A stretch of 64,000 bases of DNA from Acrocarpospora pleiomorpha (GTDB lineage Bacteria; Actinomycetota; Actinomycetes; Streptosporangiales; Streptosporangiaceae), in the NCBI RefSeq assembly GCF_009687885.1, contig NZ_BLAF01000020.1, positions 58,878 through 122,877 of the forward strand, written 5' to 3'. This document shows positions 16,378-24,405 of this stretch, in pieces. Numbering within the stretch: the stretch's first letter is position 1; each line of letters opens with the position of its first letter. The translations under genes were made by a program, and so were the position numbers. Below the pieces are notes generated by a model. It had not been told where the DNA came from, made no database searches, and saw only the letters and a program-made list of their open reading frames with translations.

Positions 16378-17433
16378 GTCGTCGTCAGCCTGGCCGAGCA
16401 GTATCCCGGGCCCTTCGCCGCCATGGTGCTGGCCGATCTCGGCGCGCGGGTGACCATGGTCGAGCGGCCTTCTGGTGACCCCACTCGGCGGCACACGGCG
16501 CTCTTCCGGGCGTTGAACCGCAACAAGCGGTCCATCGCGCTCGATCTCAAGACCCCTCGGGGGCAGGCGGCCCTGCGGTCGTTGCTGGCGGACGCCGATG
16601 TGCTGATCGAGGGCTTCCGGCCCGGAGTGATGAAACGACTGGGCATCCCGCCGGAAGAGCTTCGGCGTGATTTCCCGGATCTGGTGATCGCATCGGTGTC
16701 GAGTTATGGTCAGACCGGGCCGGATCGTGAACTCGGCAGCCACGACCTCACCGTGCAGGGACGGGCCGGGTTGCTTGATGGGGCTCCCGACGGTGTCGGC
16801 GTGGTCCCGACGGCTGATCTTGTGGCGGGAGTTTTCGCTGTCATCGGGGTGCTGAGCGGTCTGGTCGCACGTCACGCTCGCGGCGGGTCGCATGTCGACG
16901 TCTCGATGCTCGACTGCCTGGTGGCCTGGCAGGCGGTGCGGATGGCCGGACATCTGACGGATGACGAGACCACGGGCTATCCGCCTCGGGAACCGGCGTA
17001 TGGGGTGTTCCGGTGCGGGGACGGCGGTGAGGTGACGCTCGCGATCGCCGGTGAGGATCCGCAGTGGGCCGCGCTCTGCGACGTGCTGGAGCTGGGCGAT
17101 CTCGGCGATCTTCGCACTGGCGAACGGGAGAGTCGCGCCGACGAGTTGCGTACGCTCCTGAGCCGTGCGCTAGCCACGCGAGAATCTGGTGACGTCATTC
17201 GCCGACTCGAACAACGGGGTGTCAGCTGCGGCCACGTGCGCCGTCCCTCGGACGTGTTCGACGACCCGCAGGTCAAGGCACGGCGGCTCCTGCTCGACCT
17301 CTCGTCAGGTCACCGGTCCGTCCGGCAACCGCTGCTCTTCGACGGCCAGGCCATCACGGCGTGTCCCGATGTCCCGGCGCTGGGCGAGCACAACGAGCTC
17401 TACGGCCTCGATCCGGTTCAGGCCGACCGATGA
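16243..17433 (+). CDS. family III CoA-transferase (CaiB/BaiF)
   Basis: A class III CoA-transferase, 396 residues from ATG 16243 or 360 from ATG 16351. The core starts GPLAGVVVVSLAEQYPGPFA, includes DLKTPRGQAALRSLL, DVLIEGFRPGVMKRLG and the catalytic Asp in PTADLVAGVF (D192 of the long form), and ends near ALGEHNELYG. It would move CoA between acyl-CoA and a carboxylate through Asp-anhydride and thioester intermediates. The first 36 codons are a tandem repeat with no counterpart in the family, and family members start like the segment after ATG 16351. That internal ATG may be the original start, while ATG 16243 is coupled to the upstream stop. Confidence 0.85.
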   Translation: MSSGPAGESNERRTSGGRTSSGPSGGLDERRTSGGRMGSGPLAGVVVVSLAEQYPGPFAAMVLADLGARVTMVERPSGDPTRRHTALFRALNRNKRSIALDLKTPRGQAALRSLLADADVLIEGFRPGVMKRLGIPPEELRRDFPDLVIASVSSYGQTGPDRELGSHDLTVQGRAGLLDGAPDGVGVVPTADLVAGVFAVIGVLSGLVARHARGGSHVDVSMLDCLVAWQAVRMAGHLTDDETTGYPPREPAYGVFRCGDGGEVTLAIAGEDPQWAALCDVLELGDLGDLRTGERESRADELRTLLSRALATRESGDVIRRLEQRGVSCGHVRRPSDVFDDPQVKARRLLLDLSSGHRSVRQPLLFDGQAITACPDVPALGEHNELYGLDPVQADR

Positions 17434-18386
17434 AGGCTCCGGGGGGAACCGCGCCGCGCAGGGCCTGCGCGGTGGGGATCGCGATCCAGCCGGACCTGCT
17501 CACCGCCACCGATCTCGCACGGTTCGCCCAGGCCGTCCGCGACGCCGGCCTCGACCATGTGTCGGTGGGTGACCACGTCAGCTATCGGGGCGGCCAGGGT
17601 ATCGACGGTCTCGTCGCGGCGGCGGCGCTCCTGGCGGCCGGGCCCGGGCTCCGCGTGATCGTCGGCGCCTTCCAGCTGGCACTGCGGCACCCCCTCGTCG
17701 CCGCTCGGCAGCTCGCCACCGTGACCTCGTTCGCGCCTGGACGTCTCGTCCTCGCCGTCGGGGCGGGCGGCGACGACCCCAGGGAGGTCTCCAACTGCGG
17801 CGTCGATCCCCGCCGCCGCGGCGAGCGCCTCAACGAGAGCCTCGACGTGCTGACCCGGCTCATGCGCGGCGAGGTGATCGACCACCATGGCGCGCACTTC
17901 GACCTGGAGCAGGCGTCGATCTCGCCGACGGGTCCCACCCCGCCCCTGGTGATCGCCGGATCCGGCAAGGCGGCTATCGAGCGCGCTGCCACCTACGGAT
18001 CCGGCTGGCTGGGGTTGTTGTGCACGCCGCGCCGGTACCGCGAGACACGCCGGGAGATCGTCCAGCGTGCGGCGGCGTTGGGCCGTCCCGCTCCGGACTG
18101 GTTCGGTCTCAATGTCTGGTGCGCGTCCTCCAAGGAACAGCTCGAATCGAGCCTCGGTCGCTGGTTCGGCCCTGCCGCCTCTCGCCTACTCCACCTGTGT
18201 GGCGCGGGGGAGGATGCCCAGATCGCCGCGTGGCTGGCGGAGTACGTCGCGGCCGGCGCGACCCGGCTGAGCATTTCGGTTCCGGCGGCCGAGGCGGTCG
18301 AGGCCGTCGAACGGGTGGCAAGGCTCGCCGAATTACTGACCGAGCAGATCGAGGACGCTGTCGCGCAGCCGAACTCGAATGAGTGA
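17430..18386 (+). CDS. LLM-class (F420-type) oxidoreductase
   Basis: A 318-residue luciferase-like (bacterial luciferase/F420 TIM-barrel) oxidoreductase. Signatures are the N-terminal strand and loop GLDHVSVGDHVSYRGG, LRHPLVAARQLATVTSFAPGRLVLAVGAGG in the middle (the family's conserved stretch), and PTPPLVIAGSGKAAIERAA near residue 175. Its ATG overlaps the CoA-transferase stop (ATGA). It may reduce or hydroxylate an acyl-CoA-pathway intermediate using F420H2 or FMNH2; neither cofactor nor substrate is certain. Its stop overlaps the start of the truncated homologue downstream. Confidence 0.85.
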   Translation: MKAPGGTAPRRACAVGIAIQPDLLTATDLARFAQAVRDAGLDHVSVGDHVSYRGGQGIDGLVAAAALLAAGPGLRVIVGAFQLALRHPLVAARQLATVTSFAPGRLVLAVGAGGDDPREVSNCGVDPRRRGERLNESLDVLTRLMRGEVIDHHGAHFDLEQASISPTGPTPPLVIAGSGKAAIERAATYGSGWLGLLCTPRRYRETRREIVQRAAALGRPAPDWFGLNVWCASSKEQLESSLGRWFGPAASRLLHLCGAGEDAQIAAWLAEYVAAGATRLSISVPAAEAVEAVERVARLAELLTEQIEDAVAQPNSNE

Positions 18387-18525
18387 GCAGGGCGTTGGCG
18401 TCACCCTGCCGATGCCGATGCCGATGCCGATGCCGATGCCGGGGCTCGGGCCGCACCAGCACAGGGAGATCGTCGAGGCGCTGCCCTCGCTCGGATACAG
18501 CGATGTATGGACCGGCGAGGGCGGC
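18379..18525 (+). pseudogene. truncated LLM-class oxidoreductase (N-terminal fragment)
   Basis: ATG 18379 overlaps the stop of the preceding LLM gene. The first 49 codons match the start of another luciferase-like F420 oxidoreductase (GVTLPMP, then GLGPHQHREIVEALPSLGY and SDVWTGEGGG), with an expanded Met-Pro run. The homology stops at about 18525, where the first copy of a 114-bp duplication of the neighbouring mcr 3' end begins. The frame then runs antisense through both copies to a stop at 18762. About 85 percent of a normal LLM protein is missing, so this is a gene remnant. Confidence 0.75.
18409..18438 (+). repeat. CCGATG hexanucleotide repeat, five copies
   Basis: Five perfect CCGATG units encode Met-Pro repeats within the N-terminal strand of the truncated LLM gene. 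Intact relatives have a single Met/Leu-Pro here, so this is a slippage-type expansion. Confidence 0.9.
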
Positions 18526-18753
18526 GGCTACACCGCGTCTCAGCGCGCCCACCGCGTGAGGATCTCCTCCGCGCTCAGCGTCAGGCTGTCGACCGGCGCC
18601 GGTGGCGCGTTGGGAGTTCTGGAGAACCTAGGTGCGGGCGGCTACACCGCGTCTCAGCGCGCCCATCGCGTGAGGATCTCCTCCGCGCTCAGCGTCAGGC
18701 TGTCGACCGGCGTCGGCGGTGCGTTGGGAGTTCTGGAGAACCTCGGTGCGGGC
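18526..18753. repeat. 114-bp tandem duplication of the mcr 3' end
   Basis: Two adjacent copies (18526-18639 and 18640-18753) match over their whole length apart from a few substitutions. The second copy is the authentic 3' end of the minus-strand racemase gene, including its TGA at 18654-18656. The first lies beyond the stop and fuses to the LLM fragment. The 114-bp period is a multiple of three, so the plus-strand frame stays open. Confidence 0.9.
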
Positions 18754-19811
18754 GCTGACTGAACCACGCCGTCCACCTCGACGTACGTGCCGCGTGCCGC
18801 CAGCTGGGGATGCCCGGCCGCCTCGGCGAAGGTGAGCACAGGGGTGACGCACGCGTCGGTGCCCGCGAAACGCGCGGCCCACTCCTCGCGGGTGCGGGTC
18901 GCGAACGTGGTCGTGAAGCGCCTTCTCATCTCCGGCCAGCACGCCCGGTCGTGCTGCTCCCCGAACTCGGTCGCGTCGATGCCTAGCCCGTCCAGCAGCG
19001 CCGAGAAGAACTGGGGTTCCAGCGCGCCCACCGCCACGTACCGCTGGTCGGCGCACGCGTAGGTGTCGTAGAACGGGGCGCCGCCGTCAAGCAGATTGCC
19101 CTGCCGCTGGTCACGCCACTCGCCCATGCCGCGAAGGGCCAGGGTCATCTGGCTCAGCAGAGCGGTCCCGTCGACCATCGCGGCATCGACCACCTGCCCC
19201 CTTCCCGACAGGGAGCGTTCCCAGAGCGCGGCCAGCACGCCGACCAGCAGCAGCATGGAGCCGCCGCCGAAGTCGCCGACGAGGTTGAGCGGGGGAGCGG
19301 GCGTGTGACCGGCTCGGCCCATGGCGTGCAGCGCGCCGGTCAGCCCGATGTAGTTGATGTCGTGACCGACGTCCTGGGCCCATGGCCCGTCCTGACCCCA
19401 TCCCGTGATCCGCCCGAAGACCAGCCGGGGGTTGCGCTCCAGGCACTCCTTCGGCCCGACTCCGAGCCGCTCCACGACGCCGGGGCGCAAGCCCTCAATC
19501 ATGACGTCGGAGCGCTCCGCGAGAGCCAGGACGAGCGCGCGCCCCTCCGGCTCCTTCAGGTCGACGGTGATAGAGCGTCGGCCGCGCAGCACGACATCGG
19601 TTTCGCCGGGGTTCCCCAGCTGCAGCCCCCGTCCCTTCGGCCGGTCCACCCGGACCACGTCGGCGCCGAGATCCGCCAGCACCATGGCCGCGTGCGGGGC
19701 TGGTCCCAGCCCGGCGAGTTCCAGGACGCGCAAGCCCGCCAGCGGGCCGGTATCGGCATTCACGGTGTCGTCCGCTCTTCCGGACCGGCCAGGCTGGTCA
19801 CGCTCCTTCAT
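18654..19811 (-). CDS. mcr: alpha-methylacyl-CoA racemase
   Basis: A 385-residue family III CoA-transferase fold protein close in sequence to mycobacterial MCR. It epimerises 2-methylacyl-CoA esters, which lets branched chains (for example sterol side chains or phytanic-type acids) enter beta-oxidation. The catalytic set corresponding to MCR His126, Asp156 and Glu241 is H150 (GHDINY), D180 (LVGDFGGG) and E265 (VGALEPQF). Residues 1-20 are not part of the family; they arise from a duplicated copy of the upstream tetR 3' end. GTG 19763 is a plausible original start, ATG 19811 the longest. The 3' end overlaps the 114-bp duplication. Confidence 0.9.
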   Translation of the reverse strand: MKERDQPGRSGRADDTVNADTGPLAGLRVLELAGLGPAPHAAMVLADLGADVVRVDRPKGRGLQLGNPGETDVVLRGRRSITVDLKEPEGRALVLALAERSDVMIEGLRPGVVERLGVGPKECLERNPRLVFGRITGWGQDGPWAQDVGHDINYIGLTGALHAMGRAGHTPAPPLNLVGDFGGGSMLLLVGVLAALWERSLSGRGQVVDAAMVDGTALLSQMTLALRGMGEWRDQRQGNLLDGGAPFYDTYACADQRYVAVGALEPQFFSALLDGLGIDATEFGEQHDRACWPEMRRRFTTTFATRTREEWAARFAGTDACVTPVLTFAEAAGHPQLAARGTYVEVDGVVQSAPAPRFSRTPNAPPTPVDSLTLSAEEILTRWAR

Positions 19812-19940
19812 CGGCCCCCCTCGCGGTAGGTGATTCGGTCGTCCGCTCTTCCGGATCGGCCAGGCTGGTCATGCTCCTTCATCGGCCCCCCTCACGCGTC
19901 CGTTCTTTCGGATCGGTCAGGCTGGTCATGACCAGGTCGG
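19767..19940. repeat. three copies of the tetR 3'-end sequence
   Basis: Copies start at about 19767, 19838 and 19896, each about 38-56 bp. Each contains GTCCG-CTCTT-CCGGA-x-CGGCCAGGCTGGTCA, and the first two also contain GCTCCTTCATCGGCCCCCCTC. The copy at 19896-19940 lies inside the tetR coding end; the other two fill the tetR-mcr gap and form the 5' end of mcr in another frame. Confidence 0.85.
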
Positions 19941-20484
19941 CGAGCTGGCGGTAGGCTTCGGCGGCGTCCAGCCCGGTGGTGGCCTGGATCGTCCCGCGCT
20001 GGATCGCGCCCATGACCTCGGCCGCGGCGGCCCCCACGAATGACGCGTGCACGGGGCGCAGGGCTCCGGCGCGCACTCCCTCGGTCACGAGAGCCTGGAC
20101 CCGGCGGGCCGCGTATTGTGTGTTCTCCTGGTAGACGTCGTTGGCCGGGCCGAAGTCGGCCACGTCGGCGAAGAACATGGCCGAGGCCGGTTGAAGTTCC
20201 GCGGCGACGGCTTCCAGGTAGATCGCCAGCCGCCTGGCCGGGTCCGCGGAGGCCGCGACCCGGGCCTCGATGCGTTCCGCCGCGGTCTTGAAGAACGAGC
20301 GCACGACTGCGACAACGATCTGCTCCTTGCTCGGGGCCACGGCATACAGAGTGGTTCTCGAACAGCGCAGCCGTTCCGCCAGGTCCCCGATGTTGAACGA
20401 AGAGAATCCCTCGGTCAGGAACAGCTCGCGGAGCTGAACCAGCATCTCCTCGCGGCGCGCGCGAGCTTTCCCTGGAAGTGGCAT
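19879..20484 (-). CDS. TetR/AcrR family regulator
   Basis: A 201-residue regulator. The N-terminal TetR helix-turn-helix (residues 15-60) includes LFLTEGFSSFNIGDLAERLR and CSRTTLYAVAPSKEQI. The ligand domain is helical and begins near residue 65. ATG 20484 faces the acyl-CoA dehydrogenase/thiolase pair across a 70-bp gap. It probably represses that pair and itself, responding to an acyl-CoA-type ligand. Its 3' end has been copied twice downstream. Confidence 0.88.
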   Translation of the reverse strand: MPLPGKARARREEMLVQLRELFLTEGFSSFNIGDLAERLRCSRTTLYAVAPSKEQIVVAVVRSFFKTAAERIEARVAASADPARRLAIYLEAVAAELQPASAMFFADVADFGPANDVYQENTQYAARRVQALVTEGVRAGALRPVHASFVGAAAAEVMGAIQRGTIQATTGLDAAEAYRQLADLVMTSLTDPKERTREGGR

Positions 20485-20503
20485 GACGCCGACCTTATGG
20501 CAG

Positions 20504-20541
20504 AGTACCAGAACTGATACTGTAGTACTGAGTTTGGTTCT
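20504..20541. promoter_or_regulatory. candidate TetR operator in the divergent promoter
   Basis: In the 70-bp gap between tetR and the dehydrogenase gene there are two nested inverted repeats: AGTAC (20504-20508) with GTACT (20525-20529), and AGAAC (20510-20514) with GTTCT (20537-20541). The stretch is AT-rich compared with its surroundings. A divergently placed TetR gene makes an operator here likely. Confidence 0.45.
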
Positions 20542-20554
20542 CGGAGGATTGTCC

Positions 20555-21718
20555 ATGCCCGCGTCACGTGTCATGCCCACCAGTGAGAGCGCCGACCTGA
20601 TCGGCCTCGTCCGGGAACTCGCCGGCAAGGAGCTCGCGCCCCGGGCGGCCAGGGCCGAGGCCGACGAGGAGTTCCCGCGCGAGGTCTTCAGGATCCTCGG
20701 CGCGGCCGGCGTCCTCGGCCTGCCGTATCCGGAGGAGTACGGTGGCGGGGGCCAGCCGTACGAGGTGTATCTGCAGGTGCTCGAGGAGATCGCGGCAATC
20801 TGGTCGAGCGTCGGGGTCGGCGTCAGCGTGCATGCGCTGTCCTGCTTCGGGCTGGTCGAATTCGGCACCGAGGAGCAGCGGCGGGAGTGGCTGCCCGGCA
20901 TGCTCGGCGGCGACCTGCTCGGGGCGTACTGCCTGAGCGAGTCGCACGCGGGCTCGGATCCCGCCGCGATGCGGTCCCGCGCGGTCCGGGACGGGGACGA
21001 TTACGTGCTCGACGGCGCGAAGGCGTGGACGACGCACGGCGGGCACGCCGACTTCTACCAGGTCATGGCGCGAACCTCGGACGGTCGTAAGGGCATCTCC
21101 TGCTTCCTGATCCCGGCCGGCGCCGAAGGCCTGAGCGCTGACCCGCCCGAGCGCAAGATGGGCCTGACCGGATCGGCGACCGCCACCATGCGCCTGGACC
21201 ACGTCCGCGTGCCCGCCCGCCGCAGGATCGGCGCGGAGGGCGACGGCCTCAAGATCGCGCTGACCGGCCTCGACTCCGGCCGGCTGGGAATCGCGGCGGT
21301 CGCCACCGGCCTGGCCCAGGGGGCGCTCGACCAGGCGGTGGAGTATGCGAAGGAGCGGCAGACCTTCGGAAAGCCGATCATCGAGCACCAGGGCCTCGCG
21401 TTCCTGCTCGCCGACATGGAGGCGGCCGTCCAGAGCGCCCGCGCGACGACGCTGCACGCCGCCCGCCTGAAGGACCAGGGCCGCCCGTTCAGCCGGGAGG
21501 CCGCCATCGCCAAGATGGTCGCCACCGACAACGCCATGAAGGTCACGACCGACGCCGTGCAGGTCCTCGGCGGCTACGGCTACACCCGCGACTTCCCGGT
21601 CGAGCGCTACATGCGCGAGGCGAAGGTCATGCAGATCTTCGAGGGCACCAACCAGATCCAGCGCCTGGTCATCAGCCGCGCGCTCGCCGGGAACACCGGC
21701 GGAACGATCACCACATGA
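20555..21718 (+). CDS. acyl-CoA dehydrogenase
   Basis: A 387-residue, conventional homotetramer-type acyl-CoA dehydrogenase. It has YCLSESHAGSDPAAM (flavin loop), AKAWTTHGGHADFY, the FAD-contact AKERQTFGKPIIEHQ, and the C-terminal QIFEGTNQIQRLVISRAL with the catalytic Glu. It is clearly different from the paired dehydrogenases of region 1. ATG 20555 has GGAGG seven bases upstream; ATG 20573 is a secondary option. It is followed after 25 bp by a thiolase, giving the first and last steps of a beta-oxidation round. Confidence 0.93.
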   Translation: MPASRVMPTSESADLIGLVRELAGKELAPRAARAEADEEFPREVFRILGAAGVLGLPYPEEYGGGGQPYEVYLQVLEEIAAIWSSVGVGVSVHALSCFGLVEFGTEEQRREWLPGMLGGDLLGAYCLSESHAGSDPAAMRSRAVRDGDDYVLDGAKAWTTHGGHADFYQVMARTSDGRKGISCFLIPAGAEGLSADPPERKMGLTGSATATMRLDHVRVPARRRIGAEGDGLKIALTGLDSGRLGIAAVATGLAQGALDQAVEYAKERQTFGKPIIEHQGLAFLLADMEAAVQSARATTLHAARLKDQGRPFSREAAIAKMVATDNAMKVTTDAVQVLGGYGYTRDFPVERYMREAKVMQIFEGTNQIQRLVISRALAGNTGGTITT

Positions 21719-21743
21719 TCGGCCCCCAGCCGAAGGAGCAGCC

Positions 21744-22901
21744 ATGAACAGAGACGCGGTCATCGTCGAAGCGGTCCGCACCCCGATCGGGAAGCGCGGC
21801 GGAAGCCTGTCCTCCGTCCACCCCGCCGATCTCTCCGCGGCGGTGCTGACGGGGCTGAGCGAGCGCGCCGGGATCGATCCCGCGATCATCGATGACGTGA
21901 TCTGGGGCTGCGTGGGCCAGGTCGGCGAGCAGTCCTTCGACATCGCCCGCACCGCCGTGCTGTCGGCGGGGTGGCCGGAGCACGTCCCCGGCGTGACCGT
22001 CGACCGGCAGTGCGGGTCATCCCAGCAGGCCGTCTCCTTCGCGGCGGCCGGAGTCATCGCCGGTCACTACGACGTGGCCGTGGCCGGGGGAGTGGAGGTC
22101 ATGTCCCGCGTCCCCCTGGGCTCCTCCCAGGCCGGCGGCTTCCCGCTGGGTGACCGCTACATCGAGCGGTACGGCCCGGAGTTCCCCAACCAGGGCATCG
22201 GCGCGGAGATGATCGCCCAGGAGTGGGGCATCACCCGCACCCAGCTGGACGAGTTCAGCCTCGAGTCACATGCCAAGGCCGCGGCCGCCGCCGACGAAGG
22301 CCGGTTCGCGGCCCAGATCCTCCCGGTGGAACTCGCCGACGGCACCGTGATCAGCGAGGATGAGGGTGTCCGGCGCGGCGGCACGATCGAGCAGCTGGCC
22401 AAGCTGCGCCCCGCCTTCCGGGAGGACGGCCTGGTGACCGCGGGCAACGCCTCACAGATCAGCGACGGCGCCGCCGCTCTGCTGATCACCACCTCGGCGA
22501 AGGCGGCCGAACTGGGCCTGCGTCCGATCGCGCGCGTGCACACCTCCGTCGTGGTCGGAGCCGCGCCGATGCCGATGCTGACGGCTCCCATCCCGGCGAC
22601 CAGGAAACTCCTGAAGCGCTCCGGGCTGTCACTGGACGACATCGGCGCCGTGGAGATCAACGAGGCGTTCGCGTCCGTGGTCCTCGCCTGGATGATCGAG
22701 CTCGGAGCCCCGCCCCACCGGGTGAACCCGCTCGGGGGAGCGATCGCCCTCGGCCACCCTCTCGGCGGCAGCGGCGCCCGCCTGATGACAACGCTCCTCC
22801 ATCACATGCGAGACAACGACATCTCCTACGGCCTCCAGACGATGTGCGAAGGCGGCGGCCAGGCGAACGCGACCCTGCTCGAACTCCTGCCACGCCGTTG
22901 A
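21744..22901 (+). CDS. acetyl-CoA C-acyltransferase (thiolase)
   Basis: A 385-residue degradative thiolase. The nucleophilic Cys is C90 in VDRQCGSSQQA, with NEAFA in the pocket, the His in GHPLGGSG (about residue 338) and the second Cys in MCEGGGQANA (about 366). It cleaves 3-ketoacyl-CoA to acetyl- or propionyl-CoA. GAGCAGCC precedes the ATG. Its RQCGSSQQA start resembles FadA5-like enzymes of sterol catabolism, but the substrate is not proven. Confidence 0.93.
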   Translation: MNRDAVIVEAVRTPIGKRGGSLSSVHPADLSAAVLTGLSERAGIDPAIIDDVIWGCVGQVGEQSFDIARTAVLSAGWPEHVPGVTVDRQCGSSQQAVSFAAAGVIAGHYDVAVAGGVEVMSRVPLGSSQAGGFPLGDRYIERYGPEFPNQGIGAEMIAQEWGITRTQLDEFSLESHAKAAAAADEGRFAAQILPVELADGTVISEDEGVRRGGTIEQLAKLRPAFREDGLVTAGNASQISDGAAALLITTSAKAAELGLRPIARVHTSVVVGAAPMPMLTAPIPATRKLLKRSGLSLDDIGAVEINEAFASVVLAWMIELGAPPHRVNPLGGAIALGHPLGGSGARLMTTLLHHMRDNDISYGLQTMCEGGGQANATLLELLPRR

Positions 22902-22936
22902 CCCATCAGGACGATCCGCCACGCCCTCGACGCTTC

Positions 22937-23200
22937 TTACAGCCGGAGGCGGCCGACGGCGCGCAGTACGGCGAGGGCGTCCGCGGTGACCCACGGGTTG
23001 GCGCGGCGGGTACTCGTGCCGCCCCAGTCAACGGAGTCGTGATGCAGCGCGATGTTCGCGGACACCCGGTAGTAACGGGCGTGGGCAGGCCAGCCGTCGG
23101 CCACCCGCAGTGACTCGAGGAGGTCCAGTGCGTCAGCGCAGCGCAGCGTCCTCGCTCCGCGCGAGCGCTCGTGCCGAATGGCGATCTCCGGCGGATTCGG
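22937..23200 (-). pseudogene. possible C-terminal fragment of an unrecognised protein
   Basis: The 300-bp stretch between the thiolase and reductase genes has a minus-strand frame that is open from before 23200 to TAA at 22939-22937. It reads like real protein: LESLRVADGWPAHARYYRVS, then HHDSVDWGGTSTRRANPWVT, then ADALAVLRAVGRLRL. There is no start codon with an RBS. Its composition (Trp, Tyr, periodic Leu) is unlike a shadow frame. I think it is the decayed 3' end of a gene, perhaps of a helical-repeat or prenyltransferase-like protein, but the family is not certain. Confidence 0.35.
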
Positions 23201-23845
23201 TTACGTGTTCGTGGTGACTGTGGCGCGGTCGACGAGGTTGAAGACCGTGTGCGGGTCACGTCCGCCGAACAGCAACGAGATCACGATCGCGGCCATCGCT
23301 TCGAGGTGGTGGGCTTGCTGGAGGTCGCCGATCGGCAGCGGTTCACCGCCGATGTCGGCGATCAGGTGCCGCGTCATCTCTTGTGCGCCGGGGTGGCTAC
23401 CGCAGTAGGGCACGACCAGACGGCGGCCGTCGAACGTTGGTGGTTTCAGCTGCCAGACGCGTGCATGGCAGAGGTTGAACGCCTTGACGACGTGTCCGCC
23501 GGTCGCCTGTTCGATGTCCTGCGCCATCGACCGGCGGGGTTCTGTGACCAGTGTGAAGTTCTCGATCTCGACCGGGTTGTTGCAGTCGACGATCGGCTTG
23601 CCGTGCAGCGCGTCGCCTATCTCGGCCAGCGTGGTCGCCATCCCTTGGTAGAGCACGGCGATCAGGGCGATGTCTCCGAACTCGGCCACTTCCTTGAAGC
23701 TGCCGGCACGTCCGCCCCACTTACGGGCCAATGCTTGGGCTTTGCCCGCCGTCCGCCCGGCGACCATCAAATCGTGGCCGGCGGCGGCCCACCGCGTGCC
23801 GAGCGCGTCGGCCATTACCCCGGCACCAAGAACACCGATTTTCAT
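23201..23845 (-). CDS. NADPH-dependent reductase, F420:NADP oxidoreductase-like
   Basis: A 214-residue NAD(P)-binding protein. The N-terminal Rossmann motif is IGVLGAGVMADALG (residues 3-16), then VAGRTAGKA, which suits NADP(H). The middle PIVDCNNPVE and VVKAFNLCHA match the NADP oxidoreductase coenzyme F420-dependent family. It lies 49 bp downstream of an HxlR regulator on the same strand, which probably controls it. Substrate unknown. Confidence 0.8.
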   Translation of the reverse strand: MKIGVLGAGVMADALGTRWAAAGHDLMVAGRTAGKAQALARKWGGRAGSFKEVAEFGDIALIAVLYQGMATTLAEIGDALHGKPIVDCNNPVEIENFTLVTEPRRSMAQDIEQATGGHVVKAFNLCHARVWQLKPPTFDGRRLVVPYCGSHPGAQEMTRHLIADIGGEPLPIGDLQQAHHLEAMAAIVISLLFGGRDPHTVFNLVDRATVTTNT

Positions 23846-23894
23846 GACGGCAACGCTAGGTGGACGTGGGGAACCATCCGGTTCCCCTGCCGGG

Positions 23895-24239
23895 TCAGGC
23901 GCTGTCGTCGCCGGCGAGTTCCTCGGCGTGCTCCTCGGCCCACCGGGCGAGGGCCGACACCGGCCCGAGCAGGCTCTGCCCGAGTTCGGTCAGCCGATAC
24001 TCCACCCCCGCGGGCGCGGTGGCTAAGACCCGCCTTTCCACGAGGTCGTTGCGCTCCAGCTTGCGCAGCGTCTGGGTGAGCATCTTCTTGCTGATCCCGC
24101 CGATTCGGTCGCGCAGGTCGCTGTAGCGTTGCGGACCGCCTCCCAGCCCGAACACCACGACGACCGACCAGGTGCCGGCCACCAGATCCAGTGTGGTGCG
24201 GGCGGGACAGTCTTCGAGGAACACGTCGTAGTCACTCAT
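23895..24239 (-). CDS. HxlR family transcriptional regulator
   Basis: A 114-residue winged-helix protein with the HxlR pattern: N-terminal Cys (DCPARTTLDLVAGTWSVVV), RYSDLRDRIGGISKKMLTQT as the recognition region, and RKLERNDLVER then VEYRLTELGQSLL in the wing. It probably senses thiol or aldehyde stress and regulates the adjacent reductase. It is divergent from the MerR gene. Confidence 0.9.
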   Translation of the reverse strand: MSDYDVFLEDCPARTTLDLVAGTWSVVVVFGLGGGPQRYSDLRDRIGGISKKMLTQTLRKLERNDLVERRVLATAPAGVEYRLTELGQSLLGPVSALARWAEEHAEELAGDDSA

Positions 24240-24287
24240 ATGACGACGATCTCCACGTCTTGCACGACGCTTTAACGTTCGGGGGCG

Positions 24288-24303
24288 GTTGGCTCACGCC
24301 AAC
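24288..24303. promoter_or_regulatory. inverted repeat in the HxlR/MerR divergent gap
   Basis: GTTGGC-TCAC-GCCAAC is a perfect 6-bp inverted repeat located 49 bp upstream of the HxlR start codon. It is a candidate HxlR operator; a short terminator hairpin is the alternative. The gap also has AACGTT at 24274-24279. Confidence 0.4.
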
Positions 24304-24368
24304 TAGGATCCACCCTGTCGCCAGGTGCCGGGCGGCCCGCCACGCTTGGGCCTGCCGCTGACGGTAGC

Positions 24369-24399
24369 TTGACCTTCCCGTCGCTGGAAGGTCTTGGCT
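24369..24399 (+). promoter_or_regulatory. MerR-type promoter with dyad operator
   Basis: A perfect 7-bp dyad ACCTTCC-N7-GGAAGGT spans 24372-24392, inside a promoter with -35 TTGACC (24369-24374) and a plausible -10 TTGGCT (24394-24399). The spacer is 19 bp, the over-long spacing typical of MerR-activated promoters. The downstream ATG at 24406 falls where transcription would begin and no Shine-Dalgarno is present, so the message may be leaderless. Confidence 0.7.
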
Positions 24400-24405
24400 G
24401 GACTC

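Noticed and set aside
18379..18762. A genuine 127-residue protein
   Set aside because: Only the first 49 codons resemble a family; the rest is antisense to the duplicated mcr end, so it is best treated as a pseudogene remnant.
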